DNA of 64,000 nucleotides from Planctomycetaceae bacterium (GCA_021732785.1 JAKFUG010000022.1:155208-219207); one strand, 5' to 3'. Positions 33,864-44,631 are shown, numbered from the stretch's first letter. The notes: a model not told the origin generated them from the letters alone. Numbers and translations are program-made.

Positions 33864-36302
33864 CTACCGGTTGAACAAAAACGCGGGGCTATTGATCAGC
33901 GCCCACATTAGGTCCTGGCCCCCTTCGGACAGGTTCGCAGTTTTGGCGAGGTACGCCGTGGCACCCGCCATCTCGCCATCGGTCGGCATGCGATTCAACA
34001 CCGAGATGTAAATCTCTTCGACGGCTTCCTGTGGTGTTGCATTCCTGGCGACGAGCTTGGCAATGCGGCCTTGCGGATGGGCGATCGCATCGGAAATCGT
34101 CGGACCGTTAATGAGCGATAACGTTTGCGCGAGGCTCACTTCCGAGGACCGCTCGCATTCACACGGGCTTTCGCGCGGCGCCCGGCCGAACATGTCGAGG
34201 AACGGCACATTGACCGAAGCATCCGGCAGTTGCGACGCCCGGAAACCCGCAGGAGCCCCTGGCACGCTGTCCGGTGCGCCCGTCGCCACCATGATGGCAT
34301 CGAACAGCGCTTCCGCCTGCAACCGTCGCGGCGTGGCGTGGGAGTAGTTCGTGTCGTCATCGCGATTCCAGTCATTCGGCACGAAGGACCGCTGATAGGT
34401 GTGCGACGACACAATCGTCTTCAGCAAGTGCTTCAGATCAAACTTGTGGGCGACAAAGTCCGCGGTGAGGGCGTCGAGCAATTCCGGATTCGAAGCCGGA
34501 TTGCTGAGACGGATATCATCGACCGGATCGATAATCCCACGGCCCATGACGTAGCTCCAGTACCGGTTCGTCAGGCTCTTGGCGAAGTAGGGGTTGTCCT
34601 TCGAAGTGAGCCATTCGGCCAGTTGCAACCGGGGCACGTCCTGGGGATGAGCTTCAAACCCGGCGAACAGGAACGGAAACTTCGCCGGTGCAGGTTGACC
34701 GGTGCCGCCGTGTTTCACCGTTTGCGGAGACCGGAGATCGTAGATCACTTCCGTTTCGTTCGGACCGGGCTTGCGACCCACCCCGCCGAAGTAGGAAGAC
34801 AATTCGAAGTATTGCGTTTGCGTCCATTTTTCGAAGGGATGGTCATGGCATTGGGCACAGACAAACCGCGTGCCGAGGAACACCTGCGTCATGTTCTCCA
34901 TCGCTTCGCGTGGTTCGCGGGCGATGCGGTAGTAATTTGCGGCCGGATTTTCGAGCGAATCACCGGATGCCGTCATCAAATCGAACACGATTTCGTTGTA
35001 CGGCCGATTCGCCGCGAGCGATTCACGGATCCAGTTGCGGAAGGCCCATACGCCCGGCTCTTTGATAAACTTGCGGTTCGAGAGCAGCAGGTCGCTCCAT
35101 TTCAGCGTCCAGTGGTCGACATACGCCGGGGTGTCGAGCAGTTCGTTGATCTTCGCTTCTCGTTTCACTTTCGATTCACGGGCATCGGCCAGAAATGCAC
35201 GGGTTTCCTCCGCCGTCGCCGGCATCCCAATCAGATCGAGCGAGACCCGCCGCAGGAACTCGGCGTCGGTACACAGCGGCGCGGCGAGATTCTTCATCCG
35301 CTGCAACTTCTTGTTGACCTGCGTATCGATGAAGTTGAATTCGGGCGAGTCCTGCCACGCATAGCCGTCGCGATTGCCGAGGACGGTCACCATCGTGTTG
35401 GCATAAGCCCCTTCGTAACGGACGAGGATCGCGGCTTCACCCCGGCGAACGGCTTTGACCAACCCGGTTCCGCTGACGAGGGCGACTTCAAAATTGCTGG
35501 TTTCGAAGATGGCATCGCGACTCACATCACGGCTGCTGCCGTCGGGATAGTAGGCGATGACCTGCACCTGTTGCTTCTCGCCGGTCTTTCCGAGCGTGGG
35601 GTTCGCCGGGACGACTTCGAGACGATTCGGCCGGGCCGTTTCGGTGTATTTGCAACCTTCAGCGATCCACTGGGCAATGGTTTTGTAGGGGCGTGATTCT
35701 TCGTCGAAGAGGAAGCCCCCTTCGTGTGGCACCCCCTGCGTAGGCTTGAGCAGCATCAGGCTGTCGGAAGGTTGCGTCCGGTTGAACCGCCGCCCGGAAA
35801 CGTCGTCGACCAGGGCGCGGTAATCGTAGAGCGGATCGTAACCGCGCAACGACAGTTTGAAGCCCTTGCGGCCCGCCTGCGCACCGTGACACGTCCCCGC
35901 ATTGCAGCCCGTCTTGCTGATGAACGGGAGAAAATCGCGGGTGAAATCGACTGCCTTAGCGCTCACATCCTTCACTTCGACCGGCACGCGACACGATTGC
36001 CCTGCCACTTGCACGACGACTTCCGTGGCTCCGGCGCTGACCGGCACGACAAAGCCGTCCTTGTCGATCGCCACCTGCGGACCGGCGGCATCGCGCTTCG
36101 CTTCCGCGGTCAGGTCGTACGCCTTCCCGGCGGCATCGAAACCGGTAACGAGAAAGCCGCGCGCGTCACGCACATCCAGCAACACGAGCTTTTCCGGCGT
36201 CGTGGTCAGCTTGACGATCGCGGGTTGCTCGTCCGCCGCATACAGCATCCCGCTGAGAACGAACAGCGTGGTGAGGGTCGCGTTCTGAATGTGACACATC
36301 AT
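33864..36302 (-). CDS. Secreted DUF1549/DUF1553 protein with Ig-like domain
   Basis: This protein of about 812 residues starts at tandem ATGs, with a signal peptide (LTTLFVLSGMLYAAD). The frame is open to an ATG at 36368, which would add 22 residues before the signal. Cytochrome-like motifs are CNAGTCHG near residue 130 and CAQCHDHPFEKW in the DUF1549 part. A bacterial Ig-like (BIG2-type) segment around residues 225-310 reads VVPANPTLGKTGEKQQVQVI. DUF1549 starts with FLRRVSLDLIGMPA and DUF1553 follows with LTNRYWSYVMGRGI. It belongs to the same large planctomycete family as the gene at 23777, with a different architecture. The WD40 gene lies upstream on the same strand after a family J hairpin. 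Confidence 0.88.
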   Translation of the reverse strand: MMCHIQNATLTTLFVLSGMLYAADEQPAIVKLTTTPEKLVLLDVRDARGFLVTGFDAAGKAYDLTAEAKRDAAGPQVAIDKDGFVVPVSAGATEVVVQVAGQSCRVPVEVKDVSAKAVDFTRDFLPFISKTGCNAGTCHGAQAGRKGFKLSLRGYDPLYDYRALVDDVSGRRFNRTQPSDSLMLLKPTQGVPHEGGFLFDEESRPYKTIAQWIAEGCKYTETARPNRLEVVPANPTLGKTGEKQQVQVIAYYPDGSSRDVSRDAIFETSNFEVALVSGTGLVKAVRRGEAAILVRYEGAYANTMVTVLGNRDGYAWQDSPEFNFIDTQVNKKLQRMKNLAAPLCTDAEFLRRVSLDLIGMPATAEETRAFLADARESKVKREAKINELLDTPAYVDHWTLKWSDLLLSNRKFIKEPGVWAFRNWIRESLAANRPYNEIVFDLMTASGDSLENPAANYYRIAREPREAMENMTQVFLGTRFVCAQCHDHPFEKWTQTQYFELSSYFGGVGRKPGPNETEVIYDLRSPQTVKHGGTGQPAPAKFPFLFAGFEAHPQDVPRLQLAEWLTSKDNPYFAKSLTNRYWSYVMGRGIIDPVDDIRLSNPASNPELLDALTADFVAHKFDLKHLLKTIVSSHTYQRSFVPNDWNRDDDTNYSHATPRRLQAEALFDAIMVATGAPDSVPGAPAGFRASQLPDASVNVPFLDMFGRAPRESPCECERSSEVSLAQTLSLINGPTISDAIAHPQGRIAKLVARNATPQEAVEEIYISVLNRMPTDGEMAGATAYLAKTANLSEGGQDLMWALINSPAFLFNR

Positions 36303-36390
36303 CGATATGGATTCCCGAAAAGGGTTCAATGTCTTCGCTTGCGCTTTGAAGGTCTCAAAATTTGCCATGTTGCCGTCACTTCGGAAGAGG

Positions 36391-36412
36391 CCCAGGGTTC
36401 AGAAACCCTGGG
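36391..36412. repeat. CCCAGGGTT hairpin, family J, copy 3
   Basis: A perfect nine-base stem with a CAGA loop lies 5 bases after the stop of the WD40 gene, read on the minus strand. A downstream U tract is lacking, so terminator activity is uncertain. Confidence 0.72.
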
Positions 36413-36417
36413 CTTCA

Positions 36418-37803
36418 TTATTTTCCTGCCACGGCGGGGGTGAGCGGAACGGGGAGAAATTCTTTCACGAGTTGTCCGGTCGCGACGTCGAACAATCGCA
36501 CGCTGCCGTCGAGTCCTCCGGTGGCGACGTGTTTGCCGTCGGGACGAAACGCGACGGCGAAGACGCCACCCTTGTGACCGGCGAGTTCGTGGACCATCGT
36601 GCCATCGTCGGTTTTGTAGATGCGGGCCGAACCGGTGGTAGCATCGCTGGCCCCGACCACAAACTGCGATCCATCGGCATTAAACTGCAGGCTGTAAATT
36701 CGACCCGTCATCGCCGGATACGCCCGGATTTTGTTGAAATCGTCGCCAATCTGTCGGGCTTGCGTGCGGAAGATTTTGTAGAGCTTCGGCTCGCCGTCCG
36801 CGCCGCCGATGAGGACTTGTTCTTCTTTCGGATGGCGTTGCACCGCCATGATGCCCCCCTTCAACGCCCCGGGGGTGATGCTGGTGATATTGTCGATGAA
36901 CTGGGCCGTTTTGATTTCCGTGAGTTTCATCGACATATCGCGGCTGACGGAAATCAGATGGTCGTTCTTCAGTGAAAATGTCGTGTCGAAGACGAGGTCC
37001 GCATGGGCGTCCATCGACATGATGACTTTGCCGTCGGCGACGTTGAGCACGCGGGCTTTGTTGTCGAAACTGCCGAAAGCCAGTTGCGTGCTGTCGTCGC
37101 TGAAACTAGCCCCGAAGAGGGTGTCGAACGAGATCGCGACCGATTGTTTCAACTTCTTTTCGGCAACGTCCCACAACTGGACTTCACCGAAGAGTGCCGG
37201 TGCCCCGCCAAGAACGGCGAGCGTCTTTCCATCGGGGGCGAACTGCACCGACGTGATCTTCGGCGAGCGTCCCACCAACCGGGCGACGAGTCCGTTGCCA
37301 TCCGCTTGATGCAGCAGCGTTTCGTGGTACCCGTTGACCGCGAGCACCTGGCTGTCGGGGGAATACGCCAGCGCGGAGATCACCGGCAGCGTTGTGTAAA
37401 CCGGCGGGTGGTCCGCCGAAATGGTCTCCCGCGCGGCCGCCGGCGTGTCGTCCTTAGCCCCTTCTTGAATCCAGCGCCGCAACAGGGCGACCTGTTCGGC
37501 TTTGAGCGGGTCGGCCCCGCGCGGCATTTCGGGCTTTTCACCCGACACATATTGAATGAGCAGACTCTTGTCGGGATCGCCGGCCACAAACCCGGCCCCG
37601 TTCTCGCCCCCTTTTTGGAACGCGACAAAGTCCGTGAGGTTCAGATTCCCCCCCGTCTTTGCCGGTTGGTGGCAGCCCGAACATTGCCGCTGGAGCAGCG
37701 GGCGAACCTGACGGTAATAACTCGCCGGCGGGAGAGTTTCATCCGCCGTGACGACGGAGAAGGAACTGATCAGCAGCGACAACGTGAGCGCGAGACGTTG
37801 CAT
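36418..37803 (-). CDS. Secreted PSCyt1-type cytochrome domain with WD40 propeller
   Basis: This 461-residue protein has a signal peptide (LALTLSLLISSFSVVTA). A single haem-type motif, CSGCHQP, with MPRGADPL at residues 40-115 makes a PSCyt1-like domain. Seven or so WD40-type repeats follow from residue 140 (for example VRLFDVATGQ, VQLWDVAEKK, GVFAVAFRPDGKHVATGG). The combination is common in planctomycetes and is usually found beside DUF1549 and DUF1501 genes. The role is unknown; a redox or scaffolding role at the cell surface is inferred. The ATG at 37803 starts the signal peptide; a TTG 10 codons upstream is less likely. Confidence 0.87.
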   Translation of the reverse strand: MQRLALTLSLLISSFSVVTADETLPPASYYRQVRPLLQRQCSGCHQPAKTGGNLNLTDFVAFQKGGENGAGFVAGDPDKSLLIQYVSGEKPEMPRGADPLKAEQVALLRRWIQEGAKDDTPAAARETISADHPPVYTTLPVISALAYSPDSQVLAVNGYHETLLHQADGNGLVARLVGRSPKITSVQFAPDGKTLAVLGGAPALFGEVQLWDVAEKKLKQSVAISFDTLFGASFSDDSTQLAFGSFDNKARVLNVADGKVIMSMDAHADLVFDTTFSLKNDHLISVSRDMSMKLTEIKTAQFIDNITSITPGALKGGIMAVQRHPKEEQVLIGGADGEPKLYKIFRTQARQIGDDFNKIRAYPAMTGRIYSLQFNADGSQFVVGASDATTGSARIYKTDDGTMVHELAGHKGGVFAVAFRPDGKHVATGGLDGSVRLFDVATGQLVKEFLPVPLTPAVAGK

Positions 37804-38022
37804 GGAACACGACTCGAAAACGAGGTCCAACACCGCGGTCGCAGGAACCGCGGCAACACATCGACGAACCCCGATAGATTACCGCGCCGTGACGGTGGCC
37901 GTAAAGCCCCCGGTTCAGAAAGCGGTCTTACTGCCGAGCAACGATTTCGGCGAATTCCGGTTGCGAAAGGCTTTCCCAAGACGTCCCACAAGCCGAATGT
38001 GCGGGATGGGCTGACGTTGCGG

Positions 38023-40575
38023 TTACAGAATGGCCAGCGGATTGCGGCGTTCTTCCAGTGTCCCACGGGTGACGCCGACGCGGTTGGAAGCCTCGAGGGC
38101 CTGCCACACGGCTTCTCCGGTGGTGATGCCGTCGAGAAGATCGCGATACAGCCCGATCGTACGAATCGTCTGTCCGGCGTTTTCGTCGAGCAACTCGACG
38201 CGGAAATCGCGCACGCCCCGGTTCTGCAACGTCGGCACGATCTCCGCGGCACTTTGCGGCCGCGCGTTGTAGAGCGTGTTCCGGCAACCGACATCCGCCT
38301 TGAGAGGATGCTCGGCCCCCACCCGGTCGCGAAGTTGCACCAGATGATCGTCGCACGGGCGACCGCAATTCGTCTTGTTCGTGCCGGGCGACAACACCGC
38401 GCAGAAAACGCAATGCTCCATGTGAAACATTGGCATGTGCTGGTGAATCACGGTTTCGATCCACGGCGCGGGAGTGTGGCCGACGAGGTCGAGCAATTGT
38501 TCGCGATTGAGATCGTACGACGCCGTCAACCGCCGGGCCCCGAAGTTCATCAGCCATTCCGCGGTCAGTTCGTTGGTGACATTCAGCGAATAGTCGGCGA
38601 CGAACGGAATCTGGTTCTGCTGACAGAACCGCATGCCGGCGAGATTGCGGACCAGAAAACCATCCGGTGCCCAGCGCTTCAGGACAACGAAAATGCCGGT
38701 TTCCTCCGGCTTTTGAATGCGCGGCGGGGCGAGCCAGATCGTTTTGCCGGCGGCATGGGCAATCTCAGTCGCGGGGCGGTATTGCCGCAGGTCTTGAAAG
38801 TCCGCATACAACGATGCCACCGAAGTCGCGGCCGCGGCACGGAGTTGTTCCAGCGTGCGACACAGCACATGCAGCCGCGGCGTTTGCACATCGGCAGAGG
38901 CAAGTTTTGGTGCGATGCGGGACCGCATTTCTGAGAGGACATCGTTGTCCGACAGTGGACGCGCTGGCGGTTGTCCGCAGCGTTCGGTCAGATCGCGAAT
39001 GAGTTCCTGCCGCACGTGGGACAGCACGCTCAAAGGGACCATCGGACCGCCGACAATCTCGCAATGGACATGGCGTAACTGAAAGACCGTGTGACCCAAG
39101 CGGCCCAACTGTTCGCGAAAGAACTCATCGGTCGCCGGCCGGGTGCGGGCGGTTTGTAGTGGTTCCGCACTGAAAGCCGTGGTTGTCGCACCGGTTTCGG
39201 TTCGTGCGCTGATCCGCAGCGGTTCGCCGACCGCCGAAACGACTTCAAAATCGACGTTCTGTTTGCGGACGGGATCGGCGGACGAAAACGATTGCCGTAA
39301 CCGTGCGGTGAGTTCCGGGTCGTCCGTTTTCCACAGTTTTTGACCGGGAACGATGCGTGAGAAATCAAAGTGCCCCGGCTGGAATTCCAGATCGACCCGG
39401 CCGGTGGAGACGGATTCTTCCAGCCGCTGCTGATCGCGATAAACCCCGAACACGCGGCCGCCCTGTTCGTCGCCGGCGACGGTGCGATCGCCATCGAAGA
39501 CAATGCCATCGCCGCGCTTGATGGGGGCCGCGAGTTGCACTTCGACGCAATCGGTGAGAACCGTGACGACTTCACCGAGGAACACGCCGCGCTTGGCGGA
39601 ACTCAGCGCGGGCACCAGCCGTTTATGGTCGCAGCCTTCGAGCCAACCGGGGGCCAACCCGCGGGAGAACGAGAGTTCCATCTCGCGATGCGCTTCGGCA
39701 TCGAGATGCACCGGCTGTTGGTTCATCGCGGCATCAATGGCAGCGCGGTAATGCCGGGTGATGTTGGCGACGTACTCCGGCGTCTTCAACCGGCCTTCAA
39801 TCTTGAACGAGTTGACACCGGCGGCGATCAGATCGGGTGTCAATTCGTACGCCGCGAGATCCTGCGGACTGAGCAGGTACTTCTGCGCGCCGAGATCGAC
39901 GTCTTTGCCGTCGCAGATCAATTCGTACGGCAAGCGACACGCCTGCGCGCATTGACCGCGATTCGCGCTGCGGCCGCCGAGCGATTCACTGGTGAGACAT
40001 TGTCCGGAGTACGCGACGCACAAGGCGCCGTGGACGAAGACTTCGATTTCGACGCTGGTTTTTCGCCGGATCATGCGGATTTCCCGCAGCGATAATTCGC
40101 GGGCCAGCACGACGCGTTCGATGCCGAGTTCCGCGGCGACATTGATGCACTCGGCACTGGTGAGCGTCATCTGCGTCGAGGCGTGCAGCGGCAAATCGGG
40201 CGACAATTTGCGAATCAGTCGCGCGACGCCGATGTCTTGCACCAGCACGGCGTCGACACCCATCTTCGTAATCGCCCGCACCACGGCGATGACGTCCGGC
40301 AACTCGTCGGTGAACGCCAGCGTGTTCAGGGTCACGAAGCCTTTCACGCCCCGTTGATGCAGGTACTTCATCGTCTCCGCGGCTTCATCGAGCGACAGAT
40401 TCGCCGCCCGGGCGCGCGCATTGAAGCCGATATCCAGACCGAAATAGACCGCGTCGGCTCCATTCTCCACGGCCGCGGGAAGACACGCCATGCTGCCCAC
40501 CGGCGACAGCAACTCCGGTCGCGCGAGCAGCGATGGAGACAAAGACGTAACGGTATCGGCCAGGGCGATCGACAA
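38023..40575 (-). CDS. Double-module U32 family protein
   Basis: This 850-residue protein of the U32 family was once called a collagenase-like peptidase; members such as RlhA and TrhP are now known to hydroxylate rRNA or tRNA. The N-terminal module has the U32 signature EVFVHGALCVAYSGQCLTS with a further cysteine pair in NRGQCAQACRLP. A second cysteine cluster near residue 720 (MEHCVFCA, TNCGRPC) belongs to a C-terminal U32-like module, seen in longer family members. The clusters suggest iron-sulfur binding, which is an inference. The start is a TTG at 40575; an in-frame ATG would cut into the conserved start, so the TTG is preferred. Confidence 0.82.
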   Translation of the reverse strand: MSIALADTVTSLSPSLLARPELLSPVGSMACLPAAVENGADAVYFGLDIGFNARARAANLSLDEAAETMKYLHQRGVKGFVTLNTLAFTDELPDVIAVVRAITKMGVDAVLVQDIGVARLIRKLSPDLPLHASTQMTLTSAECINVAAELGIERVVLARELSLREIRMIRRKTSVEIEVFVHGALCVAYSGQCLTSESLGGRSANRGQCAQACRLPYELICDGKDVDLGAQKYLLSPQDLAAYELTPDLIAAGVNSFKIEGRLKTPEYVANITRHYRAAIDAAMNQQPVHLDAEAHREMELSFSRGLAPGWLEGCDHKRLVPALSSAKRGVFLGEVVTVLTDCVEVQLAAPIKRGDGIVFDGDRTVAGDEQGGRVFGVYRDQQRLEESVSTGRVDLEFQPGHFDFSRIVPGQKLWKTDDPELTARLRQSFSSADPVRKQNVDFEVVSAVGEPLRISARTETGATTTAFSAEPLQTARTRPATDEFFREQLGRLGHTVFQLRHVHCEIVGGPMVPLSVLSHVRQELIRDLTERCGQPPARPLSDNDVLSEMRSRIAPKLASADVQTPRLHVLCRTLEQLRAAAATSVASLYADFQDLRQYRPATEIAHAAGKTIWLAPPRIQKPEETGIFVVLKRWAPDGFLVRNLAGMRFCQQNQIPFVADYSLNVTNELTAEWLMNFGARRLTASYDLNREQLLDLVGHTPAPWIETVIHQHMPMFHMEHCVFCAVLSPGTNKTNCGRPCDDHLVQLRDRVGAEHPLKADVGCRNTLYNARPQSAAEIVPTLQNRGVRDFRVELLDENAGQTIRTIGLYRDLLDGITTGEAVWQALEASNRVGVTRGTLEERRNPLAIL

Positions 40576-40642
40576 TTCATGGTCTCAAAAAGATAAAGTA
40601 ACCGGCCAGTATACGCACACTTCGGTGAGAAGCACGGCGGAT

Positions 40643-41545
40643 TTACGTTTCCGGACCACGTTCCGGAACGAATAACGTCAATGAGCGCGGTAGGACGCTA
40701 ATTTCGACCGGGGTCGTCCCCGCCGGGTCGCCATCGAGATGGACCGGTACGGGTTCGTGGCTGGTGATCGTCGCTCCGGTCAGCGTGAGGCAGGTCACCG
40801 TGCGACGACGTTCAATGGTTCCGCACCACGCGGCCCATACATCGCCGAGCCGGTCCCACAAGGTCCCCGGTTGAAACAGGCGAAAATCCAGTTTGCCATC
40901 GTCACCTACAGCGGTGTTCGCCCAACACAAACCCACGGCATAAGTGGGCAAATTCGACAACTGCACGTGGGCTGCCGGGTAGATGTTTCCGGCTGAGTCC
41001 CGCACCGTTAACTCCGGCCATTCGCGGCGGCGAAGACTACACCAAATGGGACCGAGATAATGCCACTTCGTGATATGCCCGCGGCGTGCGTCATGCACCT
41101 GATGAATAATGGTCGCATCGAGTCCGATGCCGGCGCAAATTACAAACCGCCGGTCGCCCACACGGCCGACATCGAGCACACGCGTGTGGCCCGCATGAAT
41201 GATCGCCGCGAGTCGGCGTCCCGACCGCGGTAAACGAAAAAACCGGGCGAGCAGATTCTCGGTTCCTAATGGAAGTACGGTGAGCGGCACCCCGGGATAC
41301 CGTGTCAGCAGATCGCAGACCGTGCCATCCCCTCCCGCAGCGACGAGGCAGTGCAGCCTTTGTCGATGATCGGGAACGGACATCCACGCGGCGAGACGAT
41401 CGCGGTTGCGGAACATCCGCGGTTGATAGCCGAGCGATTTTAATTCCCGCACCAGATCGAGCAGTTCCCACCGCCGTGTGCGCGCCCCGGCTTTGGGATT
41501 CCGCTGGATGACCACGTAGCGCAATGTGGATCGTGCGGGGTTCAA
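40643..41545 (-). CDS. Diacylglycerol/sphingosine-type lipid kinase family protein
   Basis: This 300-residue protein has the diacylglycerol kinase catalytic domain (DAGK_cat). The nucleotide-binding motif is AAGGDGTV (GGDGT at 71-75), the start is VVIQRNPKAG, and LPLGTENLLARFF replaces the usual GTxNDFAR. Later HLDGDP is the usual C-terminal acidic motif. It probably phosphorylates a lipid for membrane synthesis, alongside pgsA at 41838. The TTG start at 41545 overlaps the stop of the zinc-ribbon gene (TTGA), with AAGGCGG upstream, which supports translational coupling. Confidence 0.85.
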   Translation of the reverse strand: MNPARSTLRYVVIQRNPKAGARTRRWELLDLVRELKSLGYQPRMFRNRDRLAAWMSVPDHRQRLHCLVAAGGDGTVCDLLTRYPGVPLTVLPLGTENLLARFFRLPRSGRRLAAIIHAGHTRVLDVGRVGDRRFVICAGIGLDATIIHQVHDARRGHITKWHYLGPIWCSLRRREWPELTVRDSAGNIYPAAHVQLSNLPTYAVGLCWANTAVGDDGKLDFRLFQPGTLWDRLGDVWAAWCGTIERRRTVTCLTLTGATITSHEPVPVHLDGDPAGTTPVEISVLPRSLTLFVPERGPET

Positions 41546-41727
41546 CCGCGTCCGCCTTCACAGCAAGTTTGACAGATGGTATGGCAGCGTTCGCAGACCC
41601 ATTTCTGCCGAATGTCGATCAGATGCCCGCCGCAAACCGGACAAACGGGAACATCGTCGAGCGATTCCGCATCTTTCGATGGCGGTTCGATCGGTCCGGG
41701 TGATCGAGACTGCTGGGGCTCTTCCAC
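41542..41727 (-). CDS. Small zinc-ribbon protein
   Basis: This 61-residue protein starts with GTG. A Pro/Ser-rich acidic N-terminal half is followed by a treble-clef or ribbon-like motif, CPVCGGHL, CERCHTICQTCC, with seven cysteines and one histidine able to bind one or two zinc ions. Its stop overlaps the TTG start of the lipid kinase gene by two bases. The conserved-looking spacing of Cys pairs argues that it is real. Its role is unknown; a regulatory or adaptor role for the lipid kinase is possible but unsupported. A family F inverted repeat lies 20 bases upstream of the start. Confidence 0.6.
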   Translation of the reverse strand: MEEPQQSRSPGPIEPPSKDAESLDDVPVCPVCGGHLIDIRQKWVCERCHTICQTCCEGGRG

Positions 41728-41746
41728 GGAAGACTCTCTGGTAGCG

Positions 41747-41818
41747 GTGTGCCACTGGCTCTGCCAGTGCGTTTGTGAACAATCGCCTCAGAAGACACTG
41801 GCCGAGCCAGTGGCACAC
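41747..41818. repeat. Long inverted repeat, family F, copy 2
   Basis: Arms GTGTGCCACTGGCTCTGCCA at 41747-41769 and the complement at 41796-41818 have one mismatch. It lies between pgsA and the zinc-ribbon gene on the minus strand. The sequence matches copy 1 at 18882. Confidence 0.9.
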
Positions 41819-41837
41819 GAAATCACAAGTTCAAACT

Positions 41838-42443
41838 TCAACCCAAGGTGCGCAGAATAGTAATGCCGCGTTGAACGTAGATGACGCCGCTCCAAAGAGT
41901 GACAAGCACCATCGCCCACAAGGAAATATCGCGTAGCAGCAGAACCGAAACCGGCCCCAGCATGACATCGTGAATGGATGGATCCATCGCGAGCAATGCC
42001 ACCGTTCCTGCTACACATTGCAGGAACATTTTCAGTTTTCCCGCTCCGGACGCAGAGAAATCGGCCCCGCGCTGTTCCAGAAAACCCCGCAAACTGGTGA
42101 CTAGCATTTCGCGCCCAAGTACGGCAATCACCATCCACGCTGTCACGCCAGATTCCCGATAAGGCAGCAAGAAGATAAACACGCCGGCAGTGATGAACTT
42201 GTCCACGAACGGGTCCATGATGCGGCCGAGTTGCGTGATCAATTGATACTTGCGGGCGATGTAACCGTCGAGAATGTCGGTGAGCACCGCGAAGACGAAC
42301 AATGCTGCGGACCAGATCCAGCCGACCCCGGCGGACATCATCCCGAACAGCACGAACGACAACGCCAGCCGCGCAAACGTGATGACGTTCGGCAGATTGA
42401 GATTACGTTCGGTGGCGGGTGTTGCGGTGGTGGAAGTCATCAT
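41838..42443 (-). CDS. pgsA: CDP-diacylglycerol-glycerol-3-phosphate 3-phosphatidyltransferase
   Basis: This 201-residue membrane enzyme makes phosphatidylglycerophosphate from CDP-diacylglycerol and glycerol-3-phosphate. The CDP-alcohol phosphatidyltransferase signature is complete: TDILDGYIAR, then GRIMDPFVDK, which supplies DxxDG, AR, G, D and D in the right spacing. The N-terminal LNLPNVITFARLALS and several hydrophobic helices fit PgsA. Two ATGs (42443 and 42440) are possible; the ribosome binding site is weak. It joins the cls gene at the left edge in anionic phospholipid synthesis. The lipid kinase gene follows downstream on the same strand. Confidence 0.92.
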   Translation of the reverse strand: MMTSTTATPATERNLNLPNVITFARLALSFVLFGMMSAGVGWIWSAALFVFAVLTDILDGYIARKYQLITQLGRIMDPFVDKFITAGVFIFLLPYRESGVTAWMVIAVLGREMLVTSLRGFLEQRGADFSASGAGKLKMFLQCVAGTVALLAMDPSIHDVMLGPVSVLLLRDISLWAMVLVTLWSGVIYVQRGITILRTLG

Positions 42444-42492
42444 TCTTCGCTTGCGTTTTGCGAATCCCAGAACAGGCGTGATCTCGGCGACT

Positions 42493-42894
42493 CTAAGAAT
42501 CTAACCAATCTTCAATCCGCAAACCGGGTACAGGAGCAAAGTGTTTGACATTGTGCGTCACTAACGTCAAATCATGTTCCAAAGCGACCGCGGCGATCAT
42601 GAGATCAACCGAATCGACCCCCACTCCGGCGGCGAGCAGATCGGCACGTAACTGCCCAAATCGATGGGCACACGCGCGATCGAAATCCAGCACCTTCATA
42701 TCGAGGAGCAGGTCTCGATCAATCGCTAGCAGCAACTCCTCAGACCGTCCCCGCTTCATAGCCCAGACATACAATTCTGCGAGCGCAATCGACGAGATGG
42801 CCAATCCTCCGGAGTGCTGAAAAAAACGATGAGCCAACCGAGCCGACCGCCGCAGCCAGGCCGAACAAACATTGGTGTCAAGCAAGTAAATCAT
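42493..42894 (-). CDS. vapC: PIN-domain toxin, VapC-like
   Basis: This 133-residue PIN-domain endoribonuclease has the acidic set Asp6 (LLDTNV), Glu40, Asp94/Asp97 (VDSVDLMIAA) and the late THN motif (TLVTHNVKHF). The family cleaves RNA, often tRNA or rRNA, when freed from its antitoxin. The ATG at 42894 overlaps the antitoxin stop by 4 bases (ATGA). The pair is complete. It lies after rimO in the same direction. Confidence 0.9.
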   Translation of the reverse strand: MIYLLDTNVCSAWLRRSARLAHRFFQHSGGLAISSIALAELYVWAMKRGRSEELLLAIDRDLLLDMKVLDFDRACAHRFGQLRADLLAAGVGVDSVDLMIAAVALEHDLTLVTHNVKHFAPVPGLRIEDWLDS

Positions 42895-43148
42895 TCGTCG
42901 TGATCCAGATCAAGATCACGATTTCGTCCGGTATGGCGTGATTGAGCGATTTCTTCGAGGATGCGATCGTCTTCTTCCGTCCAGGAATCGGCGAGAATTC
43001 CCGCACAGCGTCGCAATCCCTCCCCCCATTGTTGTAGCACGGGGACCGTGGGCTGAAGGATCACGCTGACGCGGCTTCCCTCGATCAGACCATGCGCTTC
43101 CGTCAACTCGATTGTTTGACCGTGAACGATTCCTTCGTAGGCCTTCAT
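42891..43148 (-). CDS. Antitoxin of the VapC-like toxin (DUF104/AF2212-like)
   Basis: This 85-residue protein has an N-terminal strand-rich segment MKAYEGIVHGQTIELTEA and GSRVSVIL that matches the short DUF104/AF2212-type antitoxins paired with PIN toxins. The acidic C-terminal tail should wrap the toxin. AGAGG 8 bases upstream of the ATG at 43148 sets the start. It begins 13 bases after the rimO stop and overlaps vapC. Autoregulation is usual for such operons; no operator was seen. Confidence 0.8.
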   Translation of the reverse strand: MKAYEGIVHGQTIELTEAHGLIEGSRVSVILQPTVPVLQQWGEGLRRCAGILADSWTEEDDRILEEIAQSRHTGRNRDLDLDHDE

Positions 43149-43161
43149 CACAAACCTCTTT

Positions 43162-44631
<1,470 letters not shown>

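Noticed and set aside
34125..35696. A 523-codon frame antisense to the second DUF1549/DUF1553 gene
   Set aside because: It is a shadow of high-GC coding; the minus-strand protein has all family motifs.
37003..38934. A 643-codon plus-strand frame spanning the WD40 and U32 genes in antisense
   Set aside because: It crosses two real genes and an intergenic gap and has no recognisable domain.
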